DNA of 9,143 bases, from the NCBI GenBank assembly GCA_003647755.1, contig QMNL01000043.1:1-9143 (forward strand), read 5' to 3'. The DNA comes from Candidatus Coatesiibacteriota bacterium (GTDB taxonomy: Bacteria > B130-G9). Positions 1 to 6,466 of the stretch are shown one piece after another (position 1 is the stretch's first letter; each line of letters starts with the position of its first letter). Below the pieces are notes generated by a model. That model was given only the letters and a program-made list of their open reading frames with translations, was not told the origin of the DNA and did not search any database. The position numbers were made by a program, and so were the translations under genes.

Positions 1-66
1 AAATCATGGGATGCGATGGTCAACGCAATGGAGCGGCTCGTGGCCGATGGACTTGCGGCCAAGTAG
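1..66 (+). CDS. C-terminal tail of an unidentified protein (partial)
   Basis: Frame 1 is open from the window edge to a TAG at 64-66 and encodes 21 residues, ending in WDAMVNAMERLVADGLAAK. The sequence reads like an amphipathic C-terminal helix with ordinary amino-acid composition, and a coding gene running rightward would be convergent with the HEAT gene that ends at 171. The fragment is too short to assign a family, and a chance open frame of this length is possible. The start and nearly all of the gene lie outside the window. Confidence 0.45.
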   Translation, partial: KSWDAMVNAMERLVADGLAAK

Positions 67-170
67 GCGGGAGATATGTTGCCTTTTAGGCCGATGATTC
101 CTATGTCTCGGAACGGCTGTTTGTACCACCGGCGGTGGATGTAGCGCTAATAGCCTGGGCAGTGCGTCTT
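67..170. other. Short intergenic gap between convergent genes, with a small palindrome
   Basis: These 104 bases separate the probable plus-strand gene end from the HEAT gene end. The only structure I see is CCACCGGCGGTGG at 126-138, a perfect palindrome around one central base. It is not followed by a T run on either strand, so it is at best a weak candidate for a bidirectional terminator. No gene is apparent here. Confidence 0.3.
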
Positions 171-2762
171 TCAGGCGACGGAGGCGTGCGCTGCCCGCCT
201 TCGACCGGGCGAAACGGCAGCTGGCGCTCCGCCGTTGTGCGACTCGGTTGGCATCTGACAATGCGCTTTCTTTTGCCGTGGGATGCGGTTTTCGGGCGTC
301 CTGCGCAATGCACGCATCAGGAGGTTCTTCCTGATTATTGAGCGCATTACCTGCTTGGCGAGCTCCTTCTGAAGCGGCGGGCCGGTCTTCTCAATCTCTC
401 GCAGGGCGGGAAGGGCGCGTCGCTCGCCGAGGGCGCTCAGCGCTCTTATAGCTGCGTCGCGGTCTCTCCAAGGTGTGTTTGGATTGCTAAGCGTTTCAAC
501 GAGTGCATCAATTGCACGATTCGCCACGGTGCTTGTGTCGCGCTCGGAGTGCGGCAAGGATGACAGCAGACTACCAAGCACCGCGAACGACCGGTGTTTC
601 TCTCCGTTAGGCCGCGCTGGCAGCGATTCAAGCACTTGTTGGACTTTGTTCAAGGTCTTCTGGACTTCCCGTAGCCTCAGTATTCTCTTGTGGATTCGTT
701 CGAGAGCCTTGCGGGAGATCGACACCATTCGCGACTGCTTCGGATTTGACGCAGAGCGCATCATGACAAACTTCTGAAGCAGTGTCATCATTGTGGAGTA
801 TGATTTGAGGCTCAGCCCATCTATGTGGAGCAGGATGCCAGCGATCTCGAGCCTTGATGCGTCGCCGCCTGAAATGCCCGCCTGCTGGAAAACGTTGAGC
901 GCCCTCTCGACAAGCGCGTCGTTGCGCTGCCAAGCGCTAGAGTTGATGATGGAGCCAATTGCCCGGATTAGCAACGGCAGCCTGAAATCATCTGAACGCA
1001 TCAGCCGCTCCGCTTGACCAATGAGTGCCTCAAGCGAGGCGTCGGTAGCGATATTGCCCAAGCAGTACGCCGCATCAGCGATGAGCTCCGGCGTGTCGCA
1101 TTTCAAGAAAAACTCTCGGACAATCGGAATGCAGGCGGGGTCAGCGATCCTTCCCAGGCTCTTGAGCGCCTCATGTGCGACGTCCGGATCGTTGTCGAAG
1201 ACCAGGGGGAGCAGCTCAGAGATCGAGTCCTTGTCCCCCAGCCGGCCAAGAGCTGCCGCCGCCGAGCTCCTGATCCGGTTCTCTTGGTCCCCAAGAGCGC
1301 TTCTGATCTGTTTTTTCAGTCTCAGTCGCTCCAGGGCCTCCATAGCGCATTTGCTGACCGTGTTGTTACGGTCATCGATGAAACCGCGGATCACATCGAG
1401 CGAGTCTGGGTCCGGTGAATTGGCGACAGCCTTGAGCGCTGCCAGGCGCTCCCGCCAGTCGTTTGACTTGATGCTCTTGGCCAGAAGTTCACAGCATTGC
1501 GGCGTTCGTGAAAGGCCCACGATCTCTATTGCCTTCAGCCGCGTCTGTATGTCTTGGGAGCGGAGATCGCGAGCCACCTCCTGAGCGGCCTCAGGATGCT
1601 GCCCGCTAGCGGACTTGAGGGTCGCGGCCAGCGCCTCGAGATAGGCGAGATGTTCTCCGGGGCTGTAGGTGTTCTTAAAGAAGGCTGTCTCGCGAACCAA
1701 CTTCAATATCCTGAGCCGTCTGAAAATGGCCTTTAAGGCGCTCTCGGTCCCAACCATGCCAAGACCCCTGATCGCAGCGTCATGAACCACAGGCCGCCTG
1801 ACCGCAAGCGCACTGGTCAACACAGCTACCGCGAGCTCGCTGTCGCACTGGGCGATCGACTCGGCCGCCTTGTTGATCACAGAAGATGATACCTTCTTCG
1901 AGAGCAGCCGCTCTGTATGAAAAATTATCGGGTGCTTGCGAAGTAGTGTTTTACAGCCTTTCTTGGCCAGAGTCCGAACTGTTGAGTCGGGGTGTGTCTT
2001 CGCCAATCGGTCAAGCGCGAGCTTGGTAATGTATGAGGGAATAAATGAGAGAAACCTAACTAAAAGCCAAGCTCGCTCGGGTGATTTTTCTGTTTCACAG
2101 AGATAGAGAAGCGCCGCTGCTGCCCGTGATTTACCAACTGCCCGGACCTCTTCCTCGAAAAAAGTCAGCTGCGTGCTTGAATCTACCTTGGACACAGCAT
2201 TTGTGATGCGCTTAGCATCCCGCACCACAGACTCGTCAAATATATCCGGCAAGCGTCTTAATCCGCCTGTATGATCGACGATATCGCTGGGCTCCAGGTC
2301 GAACGCACCACTGAAGAGCGAATCCGTGGCCCCAACGCTCCCTTCGGAACGCCGCTTGGCGATCCAGCCGATTCGGGCGATGTTTCTCATCGAGGCGCCT
2401 ATCGCCTCACGATAGGCGAGTGGGCTTGTCCCCTCAGGAGAGACAGCAAGAACGCCGCACCCGTTCAGGACCGCGATGTCCTCCGGCCCGAGCTCGGGAT
2501 GCATGATAAGTAGCGCCGCGTCCGGCCGCCGCCCCCTCACGCCCTCGATGAACTCCAGCAGGAACTCATCAGAGAGACGCATTGCCCCGATGGCGAGGTC
2601 AATCTTCTTCTCTTGAATGTGTGCGAGAGCCTCCTCCAGCTTGGAGAAGACCATCAGCCGTGCGCGGCTCGAGGCAAAAACCTCCGAATAAACAGCCGCA
2701 CTCTGCGGGTTGCTGTCCAGGACACAGACCGATAATGGACGCGCCTCACTCTGTCCAGGCAA
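171..2762 (-). CDS. HEAT-repeat protein with N-terminal degenerate receiver (pseudo-receiver) domain
   Basis: The 863-residue product has two parts. Residues about 9-127 read as a CheY-like receiver fold: a first strand SVCVLDSNPQ, then DLAIGAMRLSD, LLIMHPE and GVLAVSPEG at the usual spacings. The key residues are altered: the phosphoacceptor Asp is Ala60, the Thr/Ser is His88 and the conserved Lys is Ser108, so phosphorylation is unlikely. Residues about 320-345, 395-580 and 745-810 are HEAT-type helical pairs, for example RIRSSAAAALGRLGD and DRDAAIRALSALGE. Residues about 683-712 look like a coiled coil. The last 45 residues are basic and low in complexity. No signal peptide or membrane segment is seen, so the protein is probably a cytoplasmic scaffold or regulator that binds a partner. 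The start is TTG: an in-frame stop lies 18 bases upstream, GAGGAG sits five bases before the TTG, and the next Met is at residue 61, inside the receiver fold. The partner and process are unknown. Confidence 0.88.
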   Translation of the reverse strand: MPGQSEARPLSVCVLDSNPQSAAVYSEVFASSRARLMVFSKLEEALAHIQEKKIDLAIGAMRLSDEFLLEFIEGVRGRRPDAALLIMHPELGPEDIAVLNGCGVLAVSPEGTSPLAYREAIGASMRNIARIGWIAKRRSEGSVGATDSLFSGAFDLEPSDIVDHTGGLRRLPDIFDESVVRDAKRITNAVSKVDSSTQLTFFEEEVRAVGKSRAAAALLYLCETEKSPERAWLLVRFLSFIPSYITKLALDRLAKTHPDSTVRTLAKKGCKTLLRKHPIIFHTERLLSKKVSSSVINKAAESIAQCDSELAVAVLTSALAVRRPVVHDAAIRGLGMVGTESALKAIFRRLRILKLVRETAFFKNTYSPGEHLAYLEALAATLKSASGQHPEAAQEVARDLRSQDIQTRLKAIEIVGLSRTPQCCELLAKSIKSNDWRERLAALKAVANSPDPDSLDVIRGFIDDRNNTVSKCAMEALERLRLKKQIRSALGDQENRIRSSAAAALGRLGDKDSISELLPLVFDNDPDVAHEALKSLGRIADPACIPIVREFFLKCDTPELIADAAYCLGNIATDASLEALIGQAERLMRSDDFRLPLLIRAIGSIINSSAWQRNDALVERALNVFQQAGISGGDASRLEIAGILLHIDGLSLKSYSTMMTLLQKFVMMRSASNPKQSRMVSISRKALERIHKRILRLREVQKTLNKVQQVLESLPARPNGEKHRSFAVLGSLLSSLPHSERDTSTVANRAIDALVETLSNPNTPWRDRDAAIRALSALGERRALPALREIEKTGPPLQKELAKQVMRSIIRKNLLMRALRRTPENRIPRQKKAHCQMPTESHNGGAPAAVSPGRRRAAHASVA

Positions 2763-2767
2763 AACTT

Positions 2768-2773
2768 CTCCTC
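2768..2773 (-). promoter_or_regulatory. Ribosome binding site that fixes a TTG start
   Basis: Read on the minus strand, GAGGAG lies five bases upstream of the TTG at 2762-2760. The in-frame stop at 2780-2778 rules out any start further upstream, so this site supports the rare TTG codon as the start of the HEAT gene. Confidence 0.75.
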
Positions 2774-2784
2774 GTTCTCACACT

Positions 2785-2801
2785 TGGCTTCAGACAAGCC
2801 A
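2785..2801 (-). promoter_or_regulatory. Small hairpin in the leader of the HEAT gene
   Basis: On the minus strand TGGCTT and AAGCCA form a perfect 6-bp stem around the loop GTCTG. It ends 11 bases before the Shine-Dalgarno sequence. It could influence translation or mRNA stability, but a stem this size can occur by chance. No T run follows it, so it is not an intrinsic terminator. Confidence 0.3.
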
Positions 2802-2814
2802 TCAAAACAGCATT

Positions 2815-2843
2815 CCTATGCACTCCCTCGCCAGGCCTGCCAA
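2815..2843 (-). promoter_or_regulatory. Weak sigma-70-like promoter candidate for the HEAT gene
   Basis: On the minus strand TTGGCA (2843-2838) matches five of six -35 bases and is followed by a 17-base spacer and CATAGG (2820-2815), which matches only three of six -10 bases. The position would give a leader of roughly 45 bases. The poor -10 box and unknown host sigma preferences make this a tentative call. Confidence 0.22.
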
Positions 2844-2905
2844 CCTAATACATCCTGATTCGGACGCAGGCCAGCCTCTCTTAAGATTCTCTCGTCACCG
2901 GAATT

Positions 2906-2924
2906 ATCGGAAGGATCGTCCGAT
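2906..2924. repeat. Inverted repeat, 6-bp arms
   Basis: ATCGGA (2906-2911) and TCCGAT (2919-2924) are perfect inverted arms around a seven-base loop. The right arm overlaps TCCGATCGGA (2919-2928), itself a 10-bp palindrome. It could be a protein binding site or an RNA hairpin. No function is shown by the sequence. Confidence 0.35.
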
Positions 2925-3020
2925 CGGATTAGCCTGGATCATTCGGAGAGTGTTCATCAGCGGTGGGCAATATGGTCTAGCACAGCCTCGAAAGAGCCTG
3001 GCCTGGATATCATCACTGAA

Positions 3021-3032
3021 TAATCCGGATTA
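3021..3032. repeat. Perfect 12-bp palindrome TAATCCGGATTA
   Basis: TAATCCGGATTA equals its own reverse complement and lies about 70 bases downstream of the phosphohydrolase stop codon. The half-site recurs as CGGATTA at 2925-2931. Such symmetry is typical of dimeric regulator operators, but no regulator gene is in the window. Confidence 0.35.
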
Positions 3033-3100
3033 ACCTCGTATGTATTCTCTCGGCTGCGAAGAATGCAGAAACCTCAGCTATCTGGCCGTTCTGATCGCTG

Positions 3101-5278
3101 CTAGCTGCTCAGAGACAGCACCTTCCCGTCCATGTTGGCCGGTGGAGCGATGCCGAGAATCGCAAGCGCAGTGGGCGCGAGGTCCAGGATGGTAGGCCGC
3201 CTCGTTGCGATCCGCCGGTTGCACAGAAGGATGCCCGGGGTTATCTCGACGTCGAGCGAGCAGTGGTCTCCAGACCACTTGCGGTTATTATCTACAAAGA
3301 CATCTTTCGAGATGCCTCCCAGCGTGCTCTGCCAAGAGACCCGATACTTGCTTGCCATCGCCACCTGCAGGTCTGGAGCGTCAGCAAACGCTGGCCCGAA
3401 GTAGATGTCGTCGCGGTCATAGACCGTCCTAACCGCGGTCTCGCCGGTCTTCGGGTCGATGAGGCCGGAAAGTCCGGCGATGATCTCCCTTTTAACCGAG
3501 CGATATTCAGGGCCTCCAGATACCGTCCCAAGCGACTCGCGGCCCTTCAGGTTGATGTAAATCTGCCCCAGGCCGAGCGAGTAGGCCCTGGTTTGCTCGA
3601 AATCCACGTTCGGCCAGAAATCGCCCCGTCCGAAGAGGTCTTCCAGGTCGTAATCGCTTCTGCTGGTGCCCGAAAAGCGCATGAATCCATTGCGCACCAG
3701 CCAGGTATTGAGGTTGACGCCGCGCCTGAACGAATGGAAGGCGTGGTCGGAGAGCACCAGGATGGTCGTCTCAGGGCCAATCTTTGCCAGCAATTCGCCG
3801 ATGACGGCATCCATCCGCCTGTAAGAATCGAGAATGGGGTTATGAAGCCGTGAAGCAAGCGCTGCATCGAACAGCGGATGTCCCCTGTCAATCAATCGGA
3901 AGAAGGCGTGCTGGATGCGGTCGGTGCCCGAGAACAGCATGAAGAACAGGTTGAATGGGATCTCGTCGAGAGCAAAACGAAGCATTCGCTTCCTTGCGTC
4001 GAACGTGCTCACTGCATCCTGCAAGAACGTCTCGTCCGAGAGCTTGCCCTCGTTGAGCGCCATTGTGTCTATTGCCCAGCCCTGGGTCTTGAACAGGCCG
4101 ATGCGCTCGGCGAGCTCCCGCGAGAAGCGTTTTGGATAAGAGATGGGGATGACAGGGCCGGTGGGGTCGATGTTGATCGGCGTCATGTAAACGCTCACGT
4201 GGGGCGAGATGGACTCGAGGTAGAAGCGGGCGATGCCATTCGCAGAGACGAGCGGGCTGACGTCGAAGGCGATCGGCACGAAAGCTGACCACTGGCCTGG
4301 CTTGAGTGTGGTCTTGTGGCCCGAGACATCGATTGCGATCTCCCCGGTTCCTGTTCGCCGGAACGTAATCGGTGAGACAAGGACTGGCCTGCGACGCTCA
4401 AGCTCCGTCACCCTGCGCACCAGTTCTGCCCTCTCCTCGTTGAGCGAGGCGAGGCGCCGGGCGCTCTGGCTTGATGATGCGATCTTCTCGTCCAATCTTG
4501 CAAGGTTGCGGGCGAGCTGCTCCTTTTCTTGAACCAAAACTGGGTCCCAGGGGCCTTGGACCTCAGCACGAGCGACGTTGCCCTGGAACTTGAGCCTAAC
4601 GAGCTTGCCTCCCATCTCAGTATCACCAGCCTCGCCGTCAGACAGCGCAGTCGAGAAGTAGTGGTAGGTTCCCTGGGTGCCCCTGAGGTCGGGCACGCCA
4701 AGGCCCGATAGGATGTAGCCGCCCTCGAGTTGCTCCGGCTCAAAGCTGACCGGCGCAAGCAGCACCGTTGTGCGGATTCTGTGCTCGCTCGCTATCTTCC
4801 AGAACGATTTGCCTCGCCTGCCACAGATGGCACCTGGGCCTCTGATCGGGACTAGCCCAAACAGGAATCTAGGGGGCTTGGGCTGGGCGATCGCGATGCT
4901 TGGGATGTAGGTCTTCGGGTCCCGCTTGAGAAAGTCGAATATCCCATGCTTCCCAGGGTTGCACCCCGTGTCAAAGGAAGCCCACGCGACTGGCGATTCG
5001 GGGGGATTGGTTGTGCCCAGACGCCGGTAGCCGCCCAGTCGCATCAACTTCCGAACGTTCGGGAGCAGCCCTTGTTCTGCCCACGGCTCAAGAAGATATG
5101 GAGAGACCCCGTCAAAGCCCAGAATGATGACCTTCTGCCGAAGGTCTCGCATCCGGCTCGACTGGCACGACGTAAGCCCAGCGAGCGAGCCCAGCCCCGC
5201 TGCTGCGCCCGCTCCACCCGCGAGCCGCAGAAACTCTCGCCTGCTAAGCCTCATCGCGTTCAGCCCAAGTACACGCAC
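3101..5278 (-). CDS. Tat-exported lipoprotein phosphohydrolase, alkaline phosphatase/nucleotide pyrophosphatase superfamily
   Basis: The 725-residue product should hydrolyse a phosphate mono- or diester outside the cytoplasm; the substrate is unknown. Residues 12-20 are a twin-arginine motif, SRREFLRLA, followed by a hydrophobic Ala/Gly/Leu stretch and the lipobox LTSC (Cys38), so it is predicted to be a Tat-exported lipoprotein. All seven expected two-metal-site residues can be placed: Asp56 (GFDG), nucleophile Ser95 (ESPVAW, nine residues before the TG of TGCNPGKHGIFDF), Asp453 and His457 (GTDRIQH), Asp511 and His512 (LSDH), and His672 (SGDHC). The C-terminus has the family-typical PTILDLAPTALAILGI and MDGKVL. 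Residues about 248-297 form a charged coiled coil inserted before a beta-rich segment. The start is GTG directly after the dehydrogenase TGA. ATG at codon 9 (5254) is an alternative that keeps the Tat signal; neither has a strong Shine-Dalgarno sequence, so translational coupling is likely. Confidence 0.92.
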   Translation of the reverse strand: MRVLGLNAMRLSRREFLRLAGGAGAAAGLGSLAGLTSCQSSRMRDLRQKVIILGFDGVSPYLLEPWAEQGLLPNVRKLMRLGGYRRLGTTNPPESPVAWASFDTGCNPGKHGIFDFLKRDPKTYIPSIAIAQPKPPRFLFGLVPIRGPGAICGRRGKSFWKIASEHRIRTTVLLAPVSFEPEQLEGGYILSGLGVPDLRGTQGTYHYFSTALSDGEAGDTEMGGKLVRLKFQGNVARAEVQGPWDPVLVQEKEQLARNLARLDEKIASSSQSARRLASLNEERAELVRRVTELERRRPVLVSPITFRRTGTGEIAIDVSGHKTTLKPGQWSAFVPIAFDVSPLVSANGIARFYLESISPHVSVYMTPINIDPTGPVIPISYPKRFSRELAERIGLFKTQGWAIDTMALNEGKLSDETFLQDAVSTFDARKRMLRFALDEIPFNLFFMLFSGTDRIQHAFFRLIDRGHPLFDAALASRLHNPILDSYRRMDAVIGELLAKIGPETTILVLSDHAFHSFRRGVNLNTWLVRNGFMRFSGTSRSDYDLEDLFGRGDFWPNVDFEQTRAYSLGLGQIYINLKGRESLGTVSGGPEYRSVKREIIAGLSGLIDPKTGETAVRTVYDRDDIYFGPAFADAPDLQVAMASKYRVSWQSTLGGISKDVFVDNNRKWSGDHCSLDVEITPGILLCNRRIATRRPTILDLAPTALAILGIAPPANMDGKVLSLSS

Positions 5279-6280
5279 TCATGAGATCAGCATGACCGCG
5301 GCGCCCTGTATCCTACTCTGTTTCATCTGTAGCAGCGCCTCGTTTGCATCTTGAAGGGCGAACTCCTGCACCTCGGTGCGGATCGGTATCTCGTCGGCGA
5401 GCTTCAGGATGTCGATGGCGTCTTGCCGCGTGGCTGCCGTTACGCTCCGGAGCGTTCTTTCGTTGTACAGATGTCTCTGGTAATCCATCTCGGGAACTGT
5501 GCTCATGTAGATGGAAGCCAGGGCCAGCGTCCCGCCCTTCTCCAGCGCCATGAGCGCATCCAGCGTGAGCGGACCGCTTGGAGCGAAGTGAACCGCAGAA
5601 TCGACCTTCGCGGGCGGCTTATCTTTCGAGGTGCCCGTCCAGGAGGCGCCCAGCTTGCGAGCGAGCCTGCGGTGTTCCTCCGACCGTGAGAATACATAGA
5701 CCTCGCAGCCCCAATGGACAGCAACCTGTATGGCGACGTGGGCCGATGCGCCGAAACCGTAAAGCCCAAGCCGCTGCCCGGGCTTGATCTCGCTCAGCCG
5801 CAATGCACGGAAACCGATCACGCCAGCACATAGAAGCGGTGCGGCGTTCGCGTGCGAAAAGTGGTCTGGCATCGCGTAGGCGAAGTCCTCATCAACTACC
5901 ATCAACTCAGCGTAACCGCCGTTGACATCGAATCCTGTGAACTGCGCCTTATCGCAAAGATTCTCTCTCCCAGAAAGGCAGAACTTGCACTTGCCGCACG
6001 TCCGATATAGCCACGGGACGCCGACCCTGTCGCCCAGCTTGAACCTCTTGGCCCCCTCGCCTTGCTTGTCAACCAGGCCAACTATCTCATGGCCGATTAC
6101 GCGCGGTAACCCCGGAACCGCGAGATCGCCCTCGACCTCGTGAAGGTCCGTATGGCACAGGCCACAGGCCAGTACCTTGAGCCGAATCTGCCCCGGGCCC
6201 GGCTCAGGATCAGGAATGTCAGTATAAATGAGAGGTCTCTCCTCAACGGATTTCTGCTCCCTAAGCAGCATCGCTTTCAT
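5279..6280 (-). CDS. Zinc-dependent alcohol dehydrogenase family protein (MDR superfamily)
   Basis: This 333-residue, probably cytoplasmic, oxidoreductase should interconvert an alcohol and an aldehyde or ketone using NAD(P). Catalytic zinc ligands are Cys42 (GLCHTD), His64 (GHE) and Cys151 (LLCAG); structural zinc ligands are Cys95, Cys98, Cys101 and Cys109. The Rossmann motif is GLYGFGASAH (172-181). The wording GFGASAH, WGCEVYVFSR, FAPSGPL and the ERTLRSVTAATRQD stretch resembles the MDR subgroup that TIGRFAM calls adh_fam_2, recalled from memory. The start is ATG at 6280: AAAGGAG lies six bases upstream and the protein then begins MKAMLL, as in relatives. A longer in-frame version from GTG at 6346 adds 22 residues without homology or a better ribosome site. 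Its stop abuts the phosphohydrolase GTG start, so the two are cotranscribed. The physiological substrate cannot be told from sequence. Confidence 0.94.
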   Translation of the reverse strand: MKAMLLREQKSVEERPLIYTDIPDPEPGPGQIRLKVLACGLCHTDLHEVEGDLAVPGLPRVIGHEIVGLVDKQGEGAKRFKLGDRVGVPWLYRTCGKCKFCLSGRENLCDKAQFTGFDVNGGYAELMVVDEDFAYAMPDHFSHANAAPLLCAGVIGFRALRLSEIKPGQRLGLYGFGASAHVAIQVAVHWGCEVYVFSRSEEHRRLARKLGASWTGTSKDKPPAKVDSAVHFAPSGPLTLDALMALEKGGTLALASIYMSTVPEMDYQRHLYNERTLRSVTAATRQDAIDILKLADEIPIRTEVQEFALQDANEALLQMKQSRIQGAAVMLIS

Positions 6281-6466
6281 AGCAATCTCCTTTAATGTGT
6301 CATTCAGCTTATCATGGCCCCGCCAAGTCTCCTGGGGTTTTACCACAAAATCACCTGAAGACAGATAGATGAGTCAGCGCAGGCGCCCTCAGATGATAAG
6401 GGATTCAGCGCACCACCTCTGGCAAGCAACAGTTGAGGCAGGCGCCGCAGCGGGCAACGACGCCCA
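6281..6466. other. 186-bp gap between the AsmA-like and dehydrogenase genes
   Basis: Apart from the ribosome binding site, I see only short duplications: GCAGGCGCC at 6379-6387 and 6438-6446, and TCAGCGCA at 6374-6381 and 6405-6412. GGGC and GCCC at 6452-6465 could form a 4-bp stem, without a T run. There is no clear terminator or consensus promoter, so it is open whether the dehydrogenase is read through from the AsmA-like gene or has its own promoter here. Confidence 0.45.
6287..6293 (-). promoter_or_regulatory. Strong ribosome binding site of the alcohol dehydrogenase gene
   Basis: On the minus strand AAAGGAG sits six bases before the ATG at 6280-6278. It is the clearest Shine-Dalgarno sequence in the window and selects this ATG over the in-frame GTG at 6346. 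Confidence 0.88.

Larger units (their letters stand above)
2763..3100. other. 338-bp intergenic region rich in short palindromes
   Basis: This gap separates the end of the phosphohydrolase gene from the start of the HEAT gene. I find no convincing coding sequence. The plus-strand open frame at 2710-3033 has no family resemblance and overlaps the HEAT gene start. The gap holds the leader hairpin and promoter candidate listed separately, a hairpin at 2906-2924, a 12-bp palindrome at 3021-3032, and six CGGA tetramers between 2861 and 3029. GGATTAGCCT (2926-2935) and GGATTAACCT (3027-3036) form a near-perfect direct repeat 101 bases apart. No intrinsic terminator with a T run is visible after the phosphohydrolase gene. 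Confidence 0.6.

Noticed and set aside
1021..1584. 187-codon plus-strand open frame rich in Ser, Arg and Ala
   Set aside because: It mirrors HEAT-repeat coding sequence on the minus strand and has the composition expected of an antisense shadow.
2710..3033. 107-codon plus-strand open frame spanning the intergenic gap
   Set aside because: No recognisable family or domain, no clear ribosome site considered convincing, and it overlaps the start of the well-supported HEAT gene. Most likely a chance frame.
3263..3853. 196-codon plus-strand open frame
   Set aside because: It is antisense to the phosphohydrolase gene, whose catalytic motifs lie on the other strand in this same stretch.
6314..6342. 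CCCC...GGGG stem followed by TTTT on the plus strand, resembling a terminator
   Set aside because: The stem is only four base pairs with a 12-base loop, and no plus-strand gene ends nearby.
6281..6346. 22-residue N-terminal extension of the alcohol dehydrogenase from GTG at 6346
   Set aside because: The ATG at 6280 has an excellent AAAGGAG at ideal spacing and gives the normal MDR N-terminus; the extension carries no targeting signal.
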